Part shown: in pieces, positions 55,121 through 63,901 of the stretch
Layout: every line of letters begins with the position of its first letter
Position numbering within the stretch: the first letter of the stretch is position 1
Source: Myxococcus stipitatus
Lineage (GTDB): Bacteria; Myxococcota; Myxococcia; Myxococcales; Myxococcaceae
Direction of reading: 5' to 3'
Assembly: GCF_021412625.1 (NCBI RefSeq)
Contig: NZ_JAKCFI010000007.1
Span: forward strand, 62,001 to 126,000
DNA length: 64,000 bases
Notes under the pieces: model-generated
Database searches by the model: none
Told to the model about the DNA's origin: nothing
Seen by the model: only the letters and a program-made list of their open reading frames with translations
Made by a program: the position numbers and the translations under genes

Positions 55121-55346
55121 GGACGTGACAGGTTAGGCCGTTGCCTCCCGCCACACAAACCCGCTCACGACGCAGTGTTCCACGGCGGTCTCACGTCCTC
55201 GGGGATGTCGGCCCACCGGCATCCGCGGGCTCGTCGCATCACCCCACGGGTCCGAAGTGTCCTGTGTCACGCGCCCGCGCCCCACCCGTGGGACGCAGAC
55301 CGCTGTCCGGTCGTCATCCCCCCGCGCCCGCGCGCCCAGCGTCCCC

Positions 55347-55682
55347 TCACCCCGGAGGTCGGATCCGGCGATGGCGTGGTGTCTCCAGGGGAAGGTCACG
55401 CGCGCCTCGCGCCACGTCCGGGCGCTTCCGGGCCCGCGCTCGCGGCGACCGCTCCCCGGGGCGCCCGTCGGTGAGCACCTGGTAGCCGAGGAGCAGCGAA
55501 CCGGCCACCGCGCAGACGAGCGCGGCGATGAGCACGAAGCGGGAGAGGTGTCCCTGTCGCGCTGCGAGCGTGAGCACCGCGGCGAGCGCGACGAGGAACA
55601 CCGAGCACAGGGCGAGCACCCGTCGTGGGAAGCGGGGCGTGCCCATCCCCGACGTGCGTGGCATGGACGGTTCGGCTGGCAT
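55347..55682 (-). CDS. Small two-helix membrane protein, probable
   Basis: A 111-residue protein from ATG 55682. Two hydrophobic segments (VLALCSVFLVALAAVLTLAA and FVLIAALVCAVAGSLLLGYQVL) separated by a short polar loop predict two membrane helices with both ends inside. The C-terminal 35 residues are strongly basic and Pro/Arg-rich. No family is recognised. Its reality rests on the two helices; base composition cannot decide. Confidence 0.5.
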   Translation of the reverse strand: MPAEPSMPRTSGMGTPRFPRRVLALCSVFLVALAAVLTLAARQGHLSRFVLIAALVCAVAGSLLLGYQVLTDGRPGERSPRARARKRPDVARGARDLPLETPRHRRIRPPG

Positions 55683-55891
55683 GACGCGGGCCTCCTCGTC
55701 TCGACTCGACCGGACACATCGCGCTCGGTACCACATCGGGCGCGCGGCCCGCCCCTCCTGCGGCGCGGCGTCAGCCAGGGGAACCTCCCTTCAACGTCAG
55801 GCGAGTCCTGTTCGCGCGCAATGGGCCGGACGCGGCCTGGAGCGCGAGCCCCTTGCATGCCCGACGTGGGGGCTGGGATGGTGGCGCTCCC

Positions 55892-56458
55892 ATGAGCACG
55901 CGCATCCACCTCGACTGTGGCCCCTGTGTCCTGCGCCCCTGGCGGCGAGGAGACGAGGCCGCGCTCATCCGGCACGCGAACAACCGCGCCCTCTGGAAGA
56001 ACCTGAGAGATCGCTTCCCCCACCCCTACACGCAGGCGGACGCCGAGTGGTGGGTGGCCCATGCCTCCTCGGCCCCCGAGCCTCCGCTCAACCTCGCCAT
56101 CGAGGTGGAGGGAGAGGCCGCGGGGTCCATCGGCCTGATTCCCGGGACGGACATCGAGCGCTACTCGGCGGAGGTCGGCTACTGGCTCGGCGAGGCGCAC
56201 TGGGGCAAGGGCATCGTCTCCGCGGCGCTGGCGTCCTTCTCCACCTGGACCTTCGCGACCCTGCCCTTCATCCGGCTGTTCGCCCTCCCCTTCGCCACCA
56301 ACCTGGGCTCGCGTCGCGTGCTCGAGAAGGCCGGCTATTCGTACGAGGGCACCCTGCGTTCGCACGCGGTGAAGGACGGCCAGGTCCTCGACATGGCGTT
56401 GTACGCACGCCTCCATCCAGAAGGCGCTCGCGCCCCGGCCCTCCGCGCCGCGCCTTGA
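55892..56458 (+). CDS. GNAT-family N-acetyltransferase (RimJ/RimL type)
   Basis: A 188-residue acetyltransferase. Family landmarks are CVLRPWRRGDEAALIRHANNR at the start, the acetyl-CoA region GYWLGEAHWGKGIVSAALASFS with the Q/RxxGxG/A-type pattern, and the closing FATNLGSRRVLEKAGYSYEGTLR. It probably acetylates a protein N-terminus or small amine. The cluster of three plus-strand genes (acetyltransferase, phosphoesterase, small protein) begins here. Gap to the next gene is 20 bases. Confidence 0.92.
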   Translation: MSTRIHLDCGPCVLRPWRRGDEAALIRHANNRALWKNLRDRFPHPYTQADAEWWVAHASSAPEPPLNLAIEVEGEAAGSIGLIPGTDIERYSAEVGYWLGEAHWGKGIVSAALASFSTWTFATLPFIRLFALPFATNLGSRRVLEKAGYSYEGTLRSHAVKDGQVLDMALYARLHPEGARAPALRAAP

Positions 56459-56478
56459 ACGAAAGGAAGGGCCGTCCC

Positions 56479-57132
56479 ATGCGCCTCGTCGCGGTCGCCG
56501 ACACACACCTCTTCCACGACGACCTCCGCCTTCCGCCGGGGGATGTCTTCATCCACGCGGGAGACATGTGCCGCCGGGGAGACCTCGAGGAGCTGGAGCG
56601 CGCCTTGGACTGGATTCGGGGCCTGCCCTACCGACACAAGGTCATCGTCGCGGGCAATCACGACTGGGCCTTCGCTCGGATGCCAGGAAGGGCGCGCGCG
56701 CTGCTCGGGGACGACCTCACCTACCTCGAGGACTCCGAGGTCGTCATCGACGGGCTTCGCTTCTGGGGCAGCCCCTGGCAACCGGCCTATGGCGGCTGGG
56801 CCTTCAACCTCCCACGTGGCGGGCCGCTCGCGGACAAGTGGGCGCGCATCCCCGAGGGCCTCGACGTGCTCGTCACCCATGGCCCGCCCGAGGGAGTGGG
56901 AGATGGCTCCTCCGTCGCGGGCCGTATGGGCTGCGCGGACCTGCGCGAGCGTGTCCGCCTCACCCGCCCGCGGCTGCACCTGTTCGGCCACATCCACGAG
57001 GATGGCGGACTCTGGCGCGCGGACGCGACCTGTTACGCGAACGTGACGACCTGGGAGTGCGAGCGCGCCGCGACGGTCATCGATATCGACCCCCACGCCA
57101 TCACCGAGGTCCACGTCCCACCCGCGCGCTGA
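56479..57132 (+). CDS. Calcineurin-like metallophosphoesterase
   Basis: A 217-residue phosphoesterase. Metal motifs are VAVADTHL (DTH in place of DxH), HAGDMCRRG, VIVAGNHDWAF, LVTHGPPEG and LFGHIHEDGG. This short form resembles the MPPED2/YfcE-type class III phosphodiesterases. Shine-Dalgarno AAGGAAGG precedes ATG 56479. It is unrelated in sequence to the longer phosphoesterase at 7301-8032 apart from the fold. The neighbourhood gives no clue to the substrate. Confidence 0.92.
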   Translation: MRLVAVADTHLFHDDLRLPPGDVFIHAGDMCRRGDLEELERALDWIRGLPYRHKVIVAGNHDWAFARMPGRARALLGDDLTYLEDSEVVIDGLRFWGSPWQPAYGGWAFNLPRGGPLADKWARIPEGLDVLVTHGPPEGVGDGSSVAGRMGCADLRERVRLTRPRLHLFGHIHEDGGLWRADATCYANVTTWECERAATVIDIDPHAITEVHVPPAR

Positions 57133-57156
57133 GGCGCCGTTCGGACAGGAGCGCCG

Positions 57157-57507
57157 ATGGAACAGCATCCCCCAGGCTGGAGCCCCTACGACGGAGGAGC
57201 CTCCATCGGATGGATGGGCACCCAGGGCGGCGCCATCGCCCGCGACGAGGTCTTCGCGGAGCAGCTCCGGCTGACCTACGAGGCCGATGAGTCCCGCTCG
57301 TTCCACGCCATCACCTGCACCGTCGCGGGCTGGCTCATGCATCACCGCTTCTTCGACGATGCCGGGGACGCCCACGCGGCGTTCGAGGCGATGAAGCCCG
57401 CCATGGAGGCGCTGGGCGCGCGGCTCCGGGAGGGAGGCCCGCGGTCGCCCCAGGAGGCCCGCGAGGGAGGTCCGCTCCTCGCGGACTTCATCGCTCGCTT
57501 CCCATGA
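57157..57507 (+). CDS. Small protein of unknown function
   Basis: A 116-residue protein with GGAG six bases before the ATG. The middle is helical (SRSFHAITCTVAGWLMHHRFFDDAGDAHAAFEAMKPAMEALGARL). No membrane helix or known motif. It stands between the phosphoesterase and the ankyrin-SUKH gene with short gaps, so co-expression is likely. Confidence 0.65.
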   Translation: MEQHPPGWSPYDGGASIGWMGTQGGAIARDEVFAEQLRLTYEADESRSFHAITCTVAGWLMHHRFFDDAGDAHAAFEAMKPAMEALGARLREGGPRSPQEAREGGPLLADFIARFP

Positions 57508-57577
57508 AGCCGGGGGCGCGACTTTCCGGCGCCTCCTTCGTTGATGAAGGCAACCGCAGGTCCGCTGGAGAGCCTTC

Positions 57578-58816
57578 ATGCCGCCCAGGAAGAAATCGAA
57601 GTCGCTGGAGTCCGAACTCTTCTCCGCCCTCGAGGACGGTGACGCCAAGGCCGTGGCCCGGTTCCTGGAGCAAGGTGCTCCGGTCGACGCGCGCAACGAG
57701 TTCGAGCAGACCCCGCTCATGGTCGCCACCGACCACAAGTCCCCGGAGCTCGCGAAGCTGCTGCTGGAGCACGGCGCGGACCTCCACGCCGAGGATGGGA
57801 GCGGGCTCACCGCCCTGCTGACCGCCGTCAGGTCCGGCAACGCCCCCGTGGTGGCCCTCCTGCTCGAACGGGGCGCCGACGTCCACCACGCCTGCGAGGA
57901 TGACGCCGGCAACCATGCGCTGACGCTCGCGGTCGACCCCAATGAACTGTCGGGGGACCCATCGAAGGCCGTGCTCGAGGCGCTGCTGCGCGCCGGAGCG
58001 GATCCGAACCGGCCCAACGCGAATGACTGGTCACCCCTCCAACTCGCCGCGGGCTTCGATGACGCGGCGCTGACCGACGTGCTCCTGCGCGGGGGAGCGG
58101 ACCCCAAGCGCGGTCGCGGCGTCGGCTACCTGCCCATCGACATCGCCGACAACTTCGGCCACGAGGCCGTGAAGAAGCGCCTCCTGGCGGCGGGGAGTCC
58201 CACGCTGGAGCAGGCCGCCCAGGCGCGGATGGATCGCCTCTGGAAGCAGCTGGGAGACTGGTTCGGAAGGAAGTGCCCTCCCTACGCGGACCAGATCGAG
58301 AACATGCGCCCCGCCACCGCGGCGCAGCTCGCGGCGCTGGAGAAGGCCCTCTCGGTCGAGCTGACGCCGGACTTCCTGGCGTTCCTCCGGCGCTTCGGAG
58401 GCGGGACCTCGAATGGGAACACGCCCATCCACATCTTCGAGTACGCGGTCCTGTCCACGAAGCAGATCCAGGACCGCTGGAAGGGGCTCGACGCGCTTCG
58501 TCGGGAAGGGACCTTCAAGAAGAGCAAACCCCACGACCTCGACGACACGCAGGAGGAGGTGAAGGTCACCTGGTGGGACTCCGGCTGGATTCCGTTCGCC
58601 CAGGACGGCGGTGGGAACCTGTACTGCGTGGACCTGGCCCCGGGCCCGGACGGTAGCCGGGGCCAGGTGATTGCCTGGGAGATGCACGGCGGGCCCTCGG
58701 TCCCCTGGGCCTCCTCGCTCGACGCGTTCTTCGAGAAGTACCTCGAGGTCATCGAGGCCGGCCGCACGCACTTCGACGGGGAGACGCTGACCCGCGACGG
58801 GCGCTGGCCGCGCTGA
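57578..58816 (+). CDS. Ankyrin-repeat protein with C-terminal SMI1/KNR4 (SUKH) domain
   Basis: A 412-residue cytoplasmic protein. Residues 12-205 hold five or six ankyrin repeats (LFSALEDGDAKAVARFLEQGAPVDARNEFEQTPLM, ELAKLLLEHGADLHAEDGSGLTALLTAV, and so on, the last with GYLPIDIADNFGHEAVKKRLLAAG). From about residue 240 to the end is a SUKH domain: ATAAQLAALEKALSVELTPDFLAFLRRFGGG, then WIPFAQDGGGNLYCVDLAP and the C-terminal FFEKYLEVIEAG. SUKH proteins are typical immunity proteins of polymorphic toxin systems, and also occur as adaptors. No toxin gene is visible nearby. GGAGAG precedes the ATG. Confidence 0.92.
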   Translation: MPPRKKSKSLESELFSALEDGDAKAVARFLEQGAPVDARNEFEQTPLMVATDHKSPELAKLLLEHGADLHAEDGSGLTALLTAVRSGNAPVVALLLERGADVHHACEDDAGNHALTLAVDPNELSGDPSKAVLEALLRAGADPNRPNANDWSPLQLAAGFDDAALTDVLLRGGADPKRGRGVGYLPIDIADNFGHEAVKKRLLAAGSPTLEQAAQARMDRLWKQLGDWFGRKCPPYADQIENMRPATAAQLAALEKALSVELTPDFLAFLRRFGGGTSNGNTPIHIFEYAVLSTKQIQDRWKGLDALRREGTFKKSKPHDLDDTQEEVKVTWWDSGWIPFAQDGGGNLYCVDLAPGPDGSRGQVIAWEMHGGPSVPWASSLDAFFEKYLEVIEAGRTHFDGETLTRDGRWPR

Positions 58817-58846
58817 CGATGCGGGCCCCCCGGAAGCGCGAGGGGC

Positions 58847-60280
58847 TCACACCGGGGCCAGCGCCTGGCCCGTGAAGGACACCTCGAGCCCGCCGTACTC
58901 GGACGGGCCGAGCGTCAACGTCCAGCCATGGACCTGGGCCACGTGGTGGGCGATGTGCAGGCCCAGCCCCTGACCTTCGGGGGCGCGGGTCCGGGCGACG
59001 TTGGTGCGGAAGCCCCGCTCCAGCAGCCGCGCCCGCTCCTCCTGGGCGATGCCAGGCCCATCATCGAGCACGCGCAGCAGGAAGTGCCCCCGCCGCGTGC
59101 GCTCCAGCACCACGGCGACGTGGCCCCCTTCCCTGCCGTACCGGACGCCGTTGCCCACGACGTTGCTCACGGCCTGCTCGATGAGCGTGACGTCCCCGGA
59201 GACGAGGACGGGGCTTCCGGGCGGCACCCCGCTCTCGAGGGCGATGCGCTGCTGGCGAGCGATGGGCTGATGCCGGGCGAGCACGCGGGCCACCACCGCG
59301 TTGAGGTCCACCGGGGCGCGCTGGACGTGGGGCTCGCCCGCCTCCAGCCGTGTCGCCGCCGCGAGGTTGTGGACGAGCGAGGCCATGTAATGCGCCTCGT
59401 TCATCGCGGACGCCACGGAGGCGGGGTCCACGGCCTCGCCGCGGGCCACGCGCTGCTGCATCGCGGACAGGTTGCCTTGCAAGACGGTGAGCGGCGTCAT
59501 CACGTCATGCGTGGTGTTCGCCAGGAAGTCGCGCAGGGTCTGCTCGCGGGCCTCCTGCTGGGCCATCTGCCCCTGGATCTCCGCGCGGGCCTCCTGGAAC
59601 GCGCGCGCCAGGTCCGCGACCTCGTCCCTTCCCCGGACCGACACAGGCTGCGCGTACCGGCTTCGCGCGGAGGCCCGCACCTCTTCGGTGAGCACGCGGA
59701 TCCTCCGCACCACCGGGCCGAGCGCGAAGACCACCGCCGCGACGACGATGGACACCAGCAGCGACCAGTCCTTGAGCGGTGGGAAGAAGGGCAGCGGGAG
59801 GTTCGGTGACTCCGTGCGACGGGCCAGGACGAAGACGCAGGGCCCGTCGTCCCAGGGCATCCGCAGCAGGATGTCGAGCACCCGCGAGCCGTCGACACGG
59901 CTGCGGCGGACGACGGTCGCCGCGCCACCGAGCGCCTCCTCGCGCAGGTCCTCCGACAGCGCGGGCGCCTTCGGGTTGCGCGAGTCGAGCGCGCGATCGT
60001 ACGGGAAGTACTGCACCCGCGGCGGTGGGGGGCCACCGAAAGGCCCATCCCCTCCGAGCTCCGGCATCCCTGGAGGCCGCCGCTCCGTGGACCGCGGCCT
60101 CCAGGTGGCCGGAGACGCCTCGCAGCGAGCACGCTCCAGCAGCATCTGCGCCGTCGCGGACGCCTCGAGGACCTCCTCCTGCGAGCGCTCGCGCAGCGAC
60201 TGCTGGAAGTACGCCATCGCGCCGACGACGGGGAGCGCGGCCACCACCGCCGTGAGCGCCAGCCGCAGCCTCAGCCTCAA
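58847..60280 (-). CDS. Sensor histidine kinase
   Basis: A 477-residue membrane kinase from TTG 60280, whose TTGA overlaps the stop of the response regulator. There are two membrane helices (about 5-24, LALTAVVAALPVVGAMAY; about 160-180, SLLVSIVVAAVVFALGPVV) around a Pro-rich periplasmic part. A HAMP-like segment precedes the dimerisation box ANTTHDVMTPLTVLQGNL with the phosphorylated His. The ATPase domain has the N box AVSNVVGNGVRYG, G1 DDGPGI and G2 GQGLGLHIAHHV. It phosphorylates the OmpR-type regulator just upstream. The signal is unknown. Convergent with the ankyrin-SUKH gene. Confidence 0.94.
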   Translation of the reverse strand: MRLRLRLALTAVVAALPVVGAMAYFQQSLRERSQEEVLEASATAQMLLERARCEASPATWRPRSTERRPPGMPELGGDGPFGGPPPPRVQYFPYDRALDSRNPKAPALSEDLREEALGGAATVVRRSRVDGSRVLDILLRMPWDDGPCVFVLARRTESPNLPLPFFPPLKDWSLLVSIVVAAVVFALGPVVRRIRVLTEEVRASARSRYAQPVSVRGRDEVADLARAFQEARAEIQGQMAQQEAREQTLRDFLANTTHDVMTPLTVLQGNLSAMQQRVARGEAVDPASVASAMNEAHYMASLVHNLAAATRLEAGEPHVQRAPVDLNAVVARVLARHQPIARQQRIALESGVPPGSPVLVSGDVTLIEQAVSNVVGNGVRYGREGGHVAVVLERTRRGHFLLRVLDDGPGIAQEERARLLERGFRTNVARTRAPEGQGLGLHIAHHVAQVHGWTLTLGPSEYGGLEVSFTGQALAPV

Positions 60281-60951
60281 GCGCCCGCTCCCGCGACGAG
60301 CCGGTAGCCCACGCCCCACACCGTCTCCACGCACTGCGCGGGTGCCAGCTTGCGCCGCAGCCGCGACACATGGACATCCAACGTGCGCTCCGTCCCCTCG
60401 CGCTCCGGGTCCAGCACGTGCTCCGCCAGCCACTGCCGCGTCAGCGCCTCGCCGGGCCTGCGCCCCAGCGCCGCGAGCAGCTCGAACTCCACCCGCGTCA
60501 GCTCCACCACCCGCCCATCGACGCGGACCTCACGGCCCTGGAAGTCCAGCCGCAGCGGCCCCAGCTCCAGCACGGCGTCGCCCTTCTGGAGCGCCGGACG
60601 GCGCAGGCGCGCCCGCACCCGCTCGATGAGCTCCTCCGGCCAGAAGGGCTTCGTCAGGTAGTCGTCCGCGCCCAGCTTCAAGGCACGCACCTTGTCCAGC
60701 GTGTCGTTGCGCGCGCTGAGGATGAGCACCGGGACCTCCGAGAAGGCCCTCAGCGCCTTGAGCATGTCCAGGCCGTACGTGCCCGGCAGCATCAGGTCGA
60801 GCACCACGAGCCGGACATCCGGAAGCTCCCCGGGCAGCAGCGTCCTGCCCTCCGTCCACCACACCGACTCGAAGCCCGCCTCCCGCAGGTGCTCGACGAT
60901 CTGCGCCCCGAGCCGAGCGTCGTCCTCCACCAGCAGGATTCGCTCCGCCAT
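60277..60951 (-). CDS. OmpR/PhoB-family response regulator
   Basis: A 224-residue regulator. The receiver has VEDDARLG, the phospho-acceptor Asp in LVVLDLMLPG, Ser in LILSARND and Lys in YLTKPFWPEEL. The winged-helix domain is complete (VVELTRVEFELLAALGRRPGEALTR, GTERTLDVHVSRLRRKL, VETVWGVGYRL). The start at ATG 60951 is chosen because GGAG is six bases upstream; an earlier ATG at 60963 is also in frame. It is followed by the histidine kinase, overlapping four bases, and preceded by an ECF sigma factor on the same strand, 114 bases away. Confidence 0.95.
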   Translation of the reverse strand: MAERILLVEDDARLGAQIVEHLREAGFESVWWTEGRTLLPGELPDVRLVVLDLMLPGTYGLDMLKALRAFSEVPVLILSARNDTLDKVRALKLGADDYLTKPFWPEELIERVRARLRRPALQKGDAVLELGPLRLDFQGREVRVDGRVVELTRVEFELLAALGRRPGEALTRQWLAEHVLDPEREGTERTLDVHVSRLRRKLAPAQCVETVWGVGYRLVAGAGA

Positions 60952-61065
60952 TCGCCGCTCCATCCCTCATGCCTGCCTGAATGAAGGCCCACGGTACCGC
61001 TGAATCCTTAAGACTCTCTGAACGCCCAGGCAGGGCCCCCGGGCCGGAGTGCGAGCGGCGGGCCT

Positions 61066-61671
61066 TCAGTCTCCCGTGACGTCGGAGCCCTCGCCCAGCA
61101 GGTCGGCCAGCTTCTCCAGCCCGAGCCGCGCCCGCGTCTTCACCGTCCCCAGCGGGTCCCCCGTCCGCTCGGAGATCTCCCGCTGGGACAGCCCCTCGAA
61201 GTACGCCAGCTCCACCACCTCGCGCTGCTCGGGCGGCAGCCGCAGCAGCGCCGCGCGGACTCGCACGCGGTCCTCTCCGAGCGCGGCGGCCTCGTCCGGC
61301 GCCACCGGCGTCGCGCTCGCCGGTGGAGGCTGCTGGGCCGCGCCCACCGCCAGCCGCGCCACCGTGCCCTGCGCGCGCAGCCGGTCGATGGCGCGCGTGC
61401 GGGCGATGGTCGCCACCCACGCCTCGAGCCCGCCCCGCGCCGGGTCGAAGTCCCGCGCGCGGCGCCACACCTCCAGGAAGGCCTCCTGGAGCACCTCCTC
61501 CGCGTCCGCGCGCGAGGGCAGCAGCCGCAGCGTCACCGCGAAGGCCCGGGCCCCACATCGCGCGTACACCTCCCGCATGGCCGCGCCGCTGCCCAGGGCC
61601 ACCTGCTGGAGCAGCGATTTGTCGGCCGCCGGATCGCTCGCCCGGGGAGCCGGAGGTGAGGGAGGCACCAT
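61066..61671 (-). CDS. ECF-type RNA polymerase sigma factor
   Basis: A 201-residue sigma factor. Region 2 is visible in LPSRADAEEVLQEAFLEVWRRA (the 2.1/2.2 helix) and WVATIARTRAIDRLRAQGT (2.4), and region 4 in LLRLPPEQREVVELAYFEGLSQREISERTGDPLGTVKTRARLGLEKL. Between is a short Pro/Ala-rich linker. No anti-sigma factor gene is adjacent: the next gene downstream is a response regulator and the divergent neighbour is glgE. The start at ATG 61671 (GGAGGTGAGGGAGG upstream) fits; in-frame upstream extension to 61734 is low-complexity. Confidence 0.93.
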   Translation of the reverse strand: MVPPSPPAPRASDPAADKSLLQQVALGSGAAMREVYARCGARAFAVTLRLLPSRADAEEVLQEAFLEVWRRARDFDPARGGLEAWVATIARTRAIDRLRAQGTVARLAVGAAQQPPPASATPVAPDEAAALGEDRVRVRAALLRLPPEQREVVELAYFEGLSQREISERTGDPLGTVKTRARLGLEKLADLLGEGSDVTGD

Positions 61672-61891
61672 GGAATCCCCGGATAGCGCACTCCGAGGGG
61701 CGGATCCCAGCCTCAAGTGGGAGCAGGCGGGCATCCGGCCCCTTCGGGCCCTTCGGGTGGGCGCCCTTCCCCCGCGTCCCTAACGTTGACGAGCCAACGC
61801 GGCCGCCGCGACCGCCGTCCATCCGCAACGCACCCCGCGACACGCCGCCCGGCTTCACCCAACCTCAGACCTGTGAGGGCCGCGAGCCGCC
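61672..61891. promoter_or_regulatory. Divergent region between the ECF sigma factor and glgE
   Basis: This 220-bp gap contains a tandem direct repeat CCCTTCGGG near 61740-61760, and Pro-codon-like GC stretches. I could not find a convincing -35/-10 pair; an ECF autoregulatory promoter would be expected here but is not seen. No RNA gene is recognised. Confidence 0.4.
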
Positions 61892-63886
61892 ATGAACGAC
61901 AGAATCGGGAGCGTGTTCATCGAGGGAGTGCAGCCTGGATTGGACGCTGGCCGGCACGCCGTCAAGCGCGTCGCCGGGGAGCGGCTCACCGTCCGCGCGG
62001 ACATCTTCAAGGAAGGCCATGACGTCCTCGTCGCCGTCGTGCGCTGGCGCCAGGTCGCCCCCCAGGGCCAACAGACCGACTGGGCCGAGGCTCCCATGCG
62101 TGCGCTCGGCAACGACGCCTGGGAGGCCGACTTCCCGCTCGAGCGCAATGGCCGCTACCAATACACGATTGAAGCCTGGCCGGACCTGTTTCGCACCTGG
62201 ACGTCCGAGCTGAAGCGCAAGGTGGACGCCGGCCGCGACGTGCGCAGCGAGCTGTTGGAGGGCGCGGCCCTCCTGGAGTCCGCGGCCGCCCGCGCCAGGG
62301 GCGTGGACGCGGACGACGCGCGGCTGCTGTCCGAGGCGGCGGTGAGGTTGCGTCAGCCCGCGGGGCCGGAGCTGGTCGCCGTGGCGCTGGCGCCGGAGCT
62401 GGCCGCCGTCGCATCGAATCATCCGGACCGCGCGCTGGCCCGGCGCCACGAGACGGTGTTCGAGGTCTTCGCGGACCGGGAGAAGGCGCGCTTCGGCGCC
62501 TGGTACGAGTTCTTCCCCCGCTCGGCCAAGCGCGACGGCCGCACGCACGGCACCTTCAAGGACGCGGAGGCGTGGCTGCCGTATGTCCAGGACCTGGGCT
62601 TCGACGTCGTGTACCTGCCGCCCATCCACCCCATCGGCCGCACCGCGCGCAAGGGCAGGAACAACAGCCTGAAGGCGGGCCCGGAGGACGTGGGCAGCCC
62701 CTGGGCCATCGGCGCCGCCGAGGGGGGACACAAGGCCGTGCACCCCCAGCTGGGGACGCTCGCGGACTTCCGCCACTTCGTGGAGGCGGCGCAGGCGCGC
62801 GGCATCGAGGTGGCGCTGGACCTGGCGTTCCAGTGCTCCCCGGACCACCCCTACGTGAAGGAGCACCCGGAGTGGTTCCAGCGGCGCCCGGACGGCACCA
62901 TCAAGACGGCGGAGAACCCGCCCAAGCGCTACGAGGACATCGTCAACTTCGACTGGATGGGCCCCGCGCGCGAGGCGCTGTGGACGGAGCTGGAGTCGGT
63001 GGTGCTGCACTGGGTCCAGCAGGGCGTGCGCACCTTCCGCGTGGACAACCCCCACACCAAGCCCATCCAGTTCTGGGAGTGGCTCATCCGCCGCGTGCAG
63101 GACCGCCACCCCGACGTCCTCTTCCTCTCCGAGGCCTTCACCCGCCCCAAGGTGATGAAGGCCCTGGCGAAGGTGGGCTTCACCCAGTCGTACACGTACT
63201 TCACGTGGCGCAACTTCAAGGGGGAGCTGGAGGCGTATCTGGAGGAGATCACCCGGCCGCCGGTGTCCGACTACTTCCGCGGCAACCTGTGGCCCAACAC
63301 GCCGGACATCCTCCCGGAGCTGCTCCAGAACGCGGGGCCCGGCGCGTTCCGCCTGCGCGCGGCGCTTGCCGCCACGCTCTCCTCCGTCTACGGGATGTAC
63401 TGCGGCTTCGAGCTGTGCGAGGGCCGCCCCCTGCCCGGCAAGGAGGAGTATCTGGACTCGGAGAAGTACCAGCTCGTCGCGTGGGACTGGGAGCGGCCCG
63501 GCCACATCCGGGACTGGATTGCCCGCCTCAACTCCGCCCGGCGCACGCTGCCCGCGCTCCACGCGTACGACACGCTGCGCTTCTTCGAGTCCGACAACGA
63601 GCGCGTGGTGTTCTATGGCAAACGCTCGGTGGATGGGACGAGCGCCGTCCTGGTGGCGGTGAGCCTGGACCCGTACGCGCCCCAGGAGGCGCTCCTGCGC
63701 CTCCCGCTGGACTGGCTGGGCGCGGCGCCGGACGAGACCTATCAGGTCCACGAGCGGATGACCGACCAGCGCTCGCTCTGGCAGGGCCCGGACCTGCAAG
63801 TGCGCTTGACACCCGAGCAGCCCGCGACCATCTGGGCCGTCTACCGCTTCCGCCGTACCGAGCACGCGTTCGACTACTACGAGTGA
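61892..63886 (+). CDS. glgE: Alpha-1,4-glucan:maltose-1-phosphate maltosyltransferase
   Basis: A 664-residue GH13_3 enzyme that adds maltose from maltose 1-phosphate to alpha-glucan. The N-terminal beta domain (about 1-100) leads to the barrel with the family marks FGAWYEFFPRS, DVVYLPPIHPIG, GRTARKGRNN and EVALDLAFQCSPDHPYV. The nucleophile Asp385 is in FRVDNPHTKP and the acid/base Glu414 in LFLSEAFTRP. The 29-residue spacing between them equals that of characterised GlgE enzymes. The C-terminal domain is normal. The next gene (treS-like) starts 15 bases later, as usual for the trehalose-to-glucan pathway. Confidence 0.96.
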   Translation: MNDRIGSVFIEGVQPGLDAGRHAVKRVAGERLTVRADIFKEGHDVLVAVVRWRQVAPQGQQTDWAEAPMRALGNDAWEADFPLERNGRYQYTIEAWPDLFRTWTSELKRKVDAGRDVRSELLEGAALLESAAARARGVDADDARLLSEAAVRLRQPAGPELVAVALAPELAAVASNHPDRALARRHETVFEVFADREKARFGAWYEFFPRSAKRDGRTHGTFKDAEAWLPYVQDLGFDVVYLPPIHPIGRTARKGRNNSLKAGPEDVGSPWAIGAAEGGHKAVHPQLGTLADFRHFVEAAQARGIEVALDLAFQCSPDHPYVKEHPEWFQRRPDGTIKTAENPPKRYEDIVNFDWMGPAREALWTELESVVLHWVQQGVRTFRVDNPHTKPIQFWEWLIRRVQDRHPDVLFLSEAFTRPKVMKALAKVGFTQSYTYFTWRNFKGELEAYLEEITRPPVSDYFRGNLWPNTPDILPELLQNAGPGAFRLRAALAATLSSVYGMYCGFELCEGRPLPGKEEYLDSEKYQLVAWDWERPGHIRDWIARLNSARRTLPALHAYDTLRFFESDNERVVFYGKRSVDGTSAVLVAVSLDPYAPQEALLRLPLDWLGAAPDETYQVHERMTDQRSLWQGPDLQVRLTPEQPATIWAVYRFRRTEHAFDYYE

Positions 63887-63901
63887 CACCCTGAGAGGCG
63901 T

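Noticed and set aside
55137-55346. Short frames between the Cys-rich gene and the two-helix membrane protein
   Set aside because: No ribosome site, motif or hydrophobic helix in any frame; I left the 210 bp as non-coding.
53483-55474. 663-codon plus-strand frame opposite the lipoprotein and the Cys-rich gene
   Set aside because: The translation is dominated by Arg, Gly and Ala and shows no motif, whereas the two minus-strand proteins have signal peptides and ordered composition.
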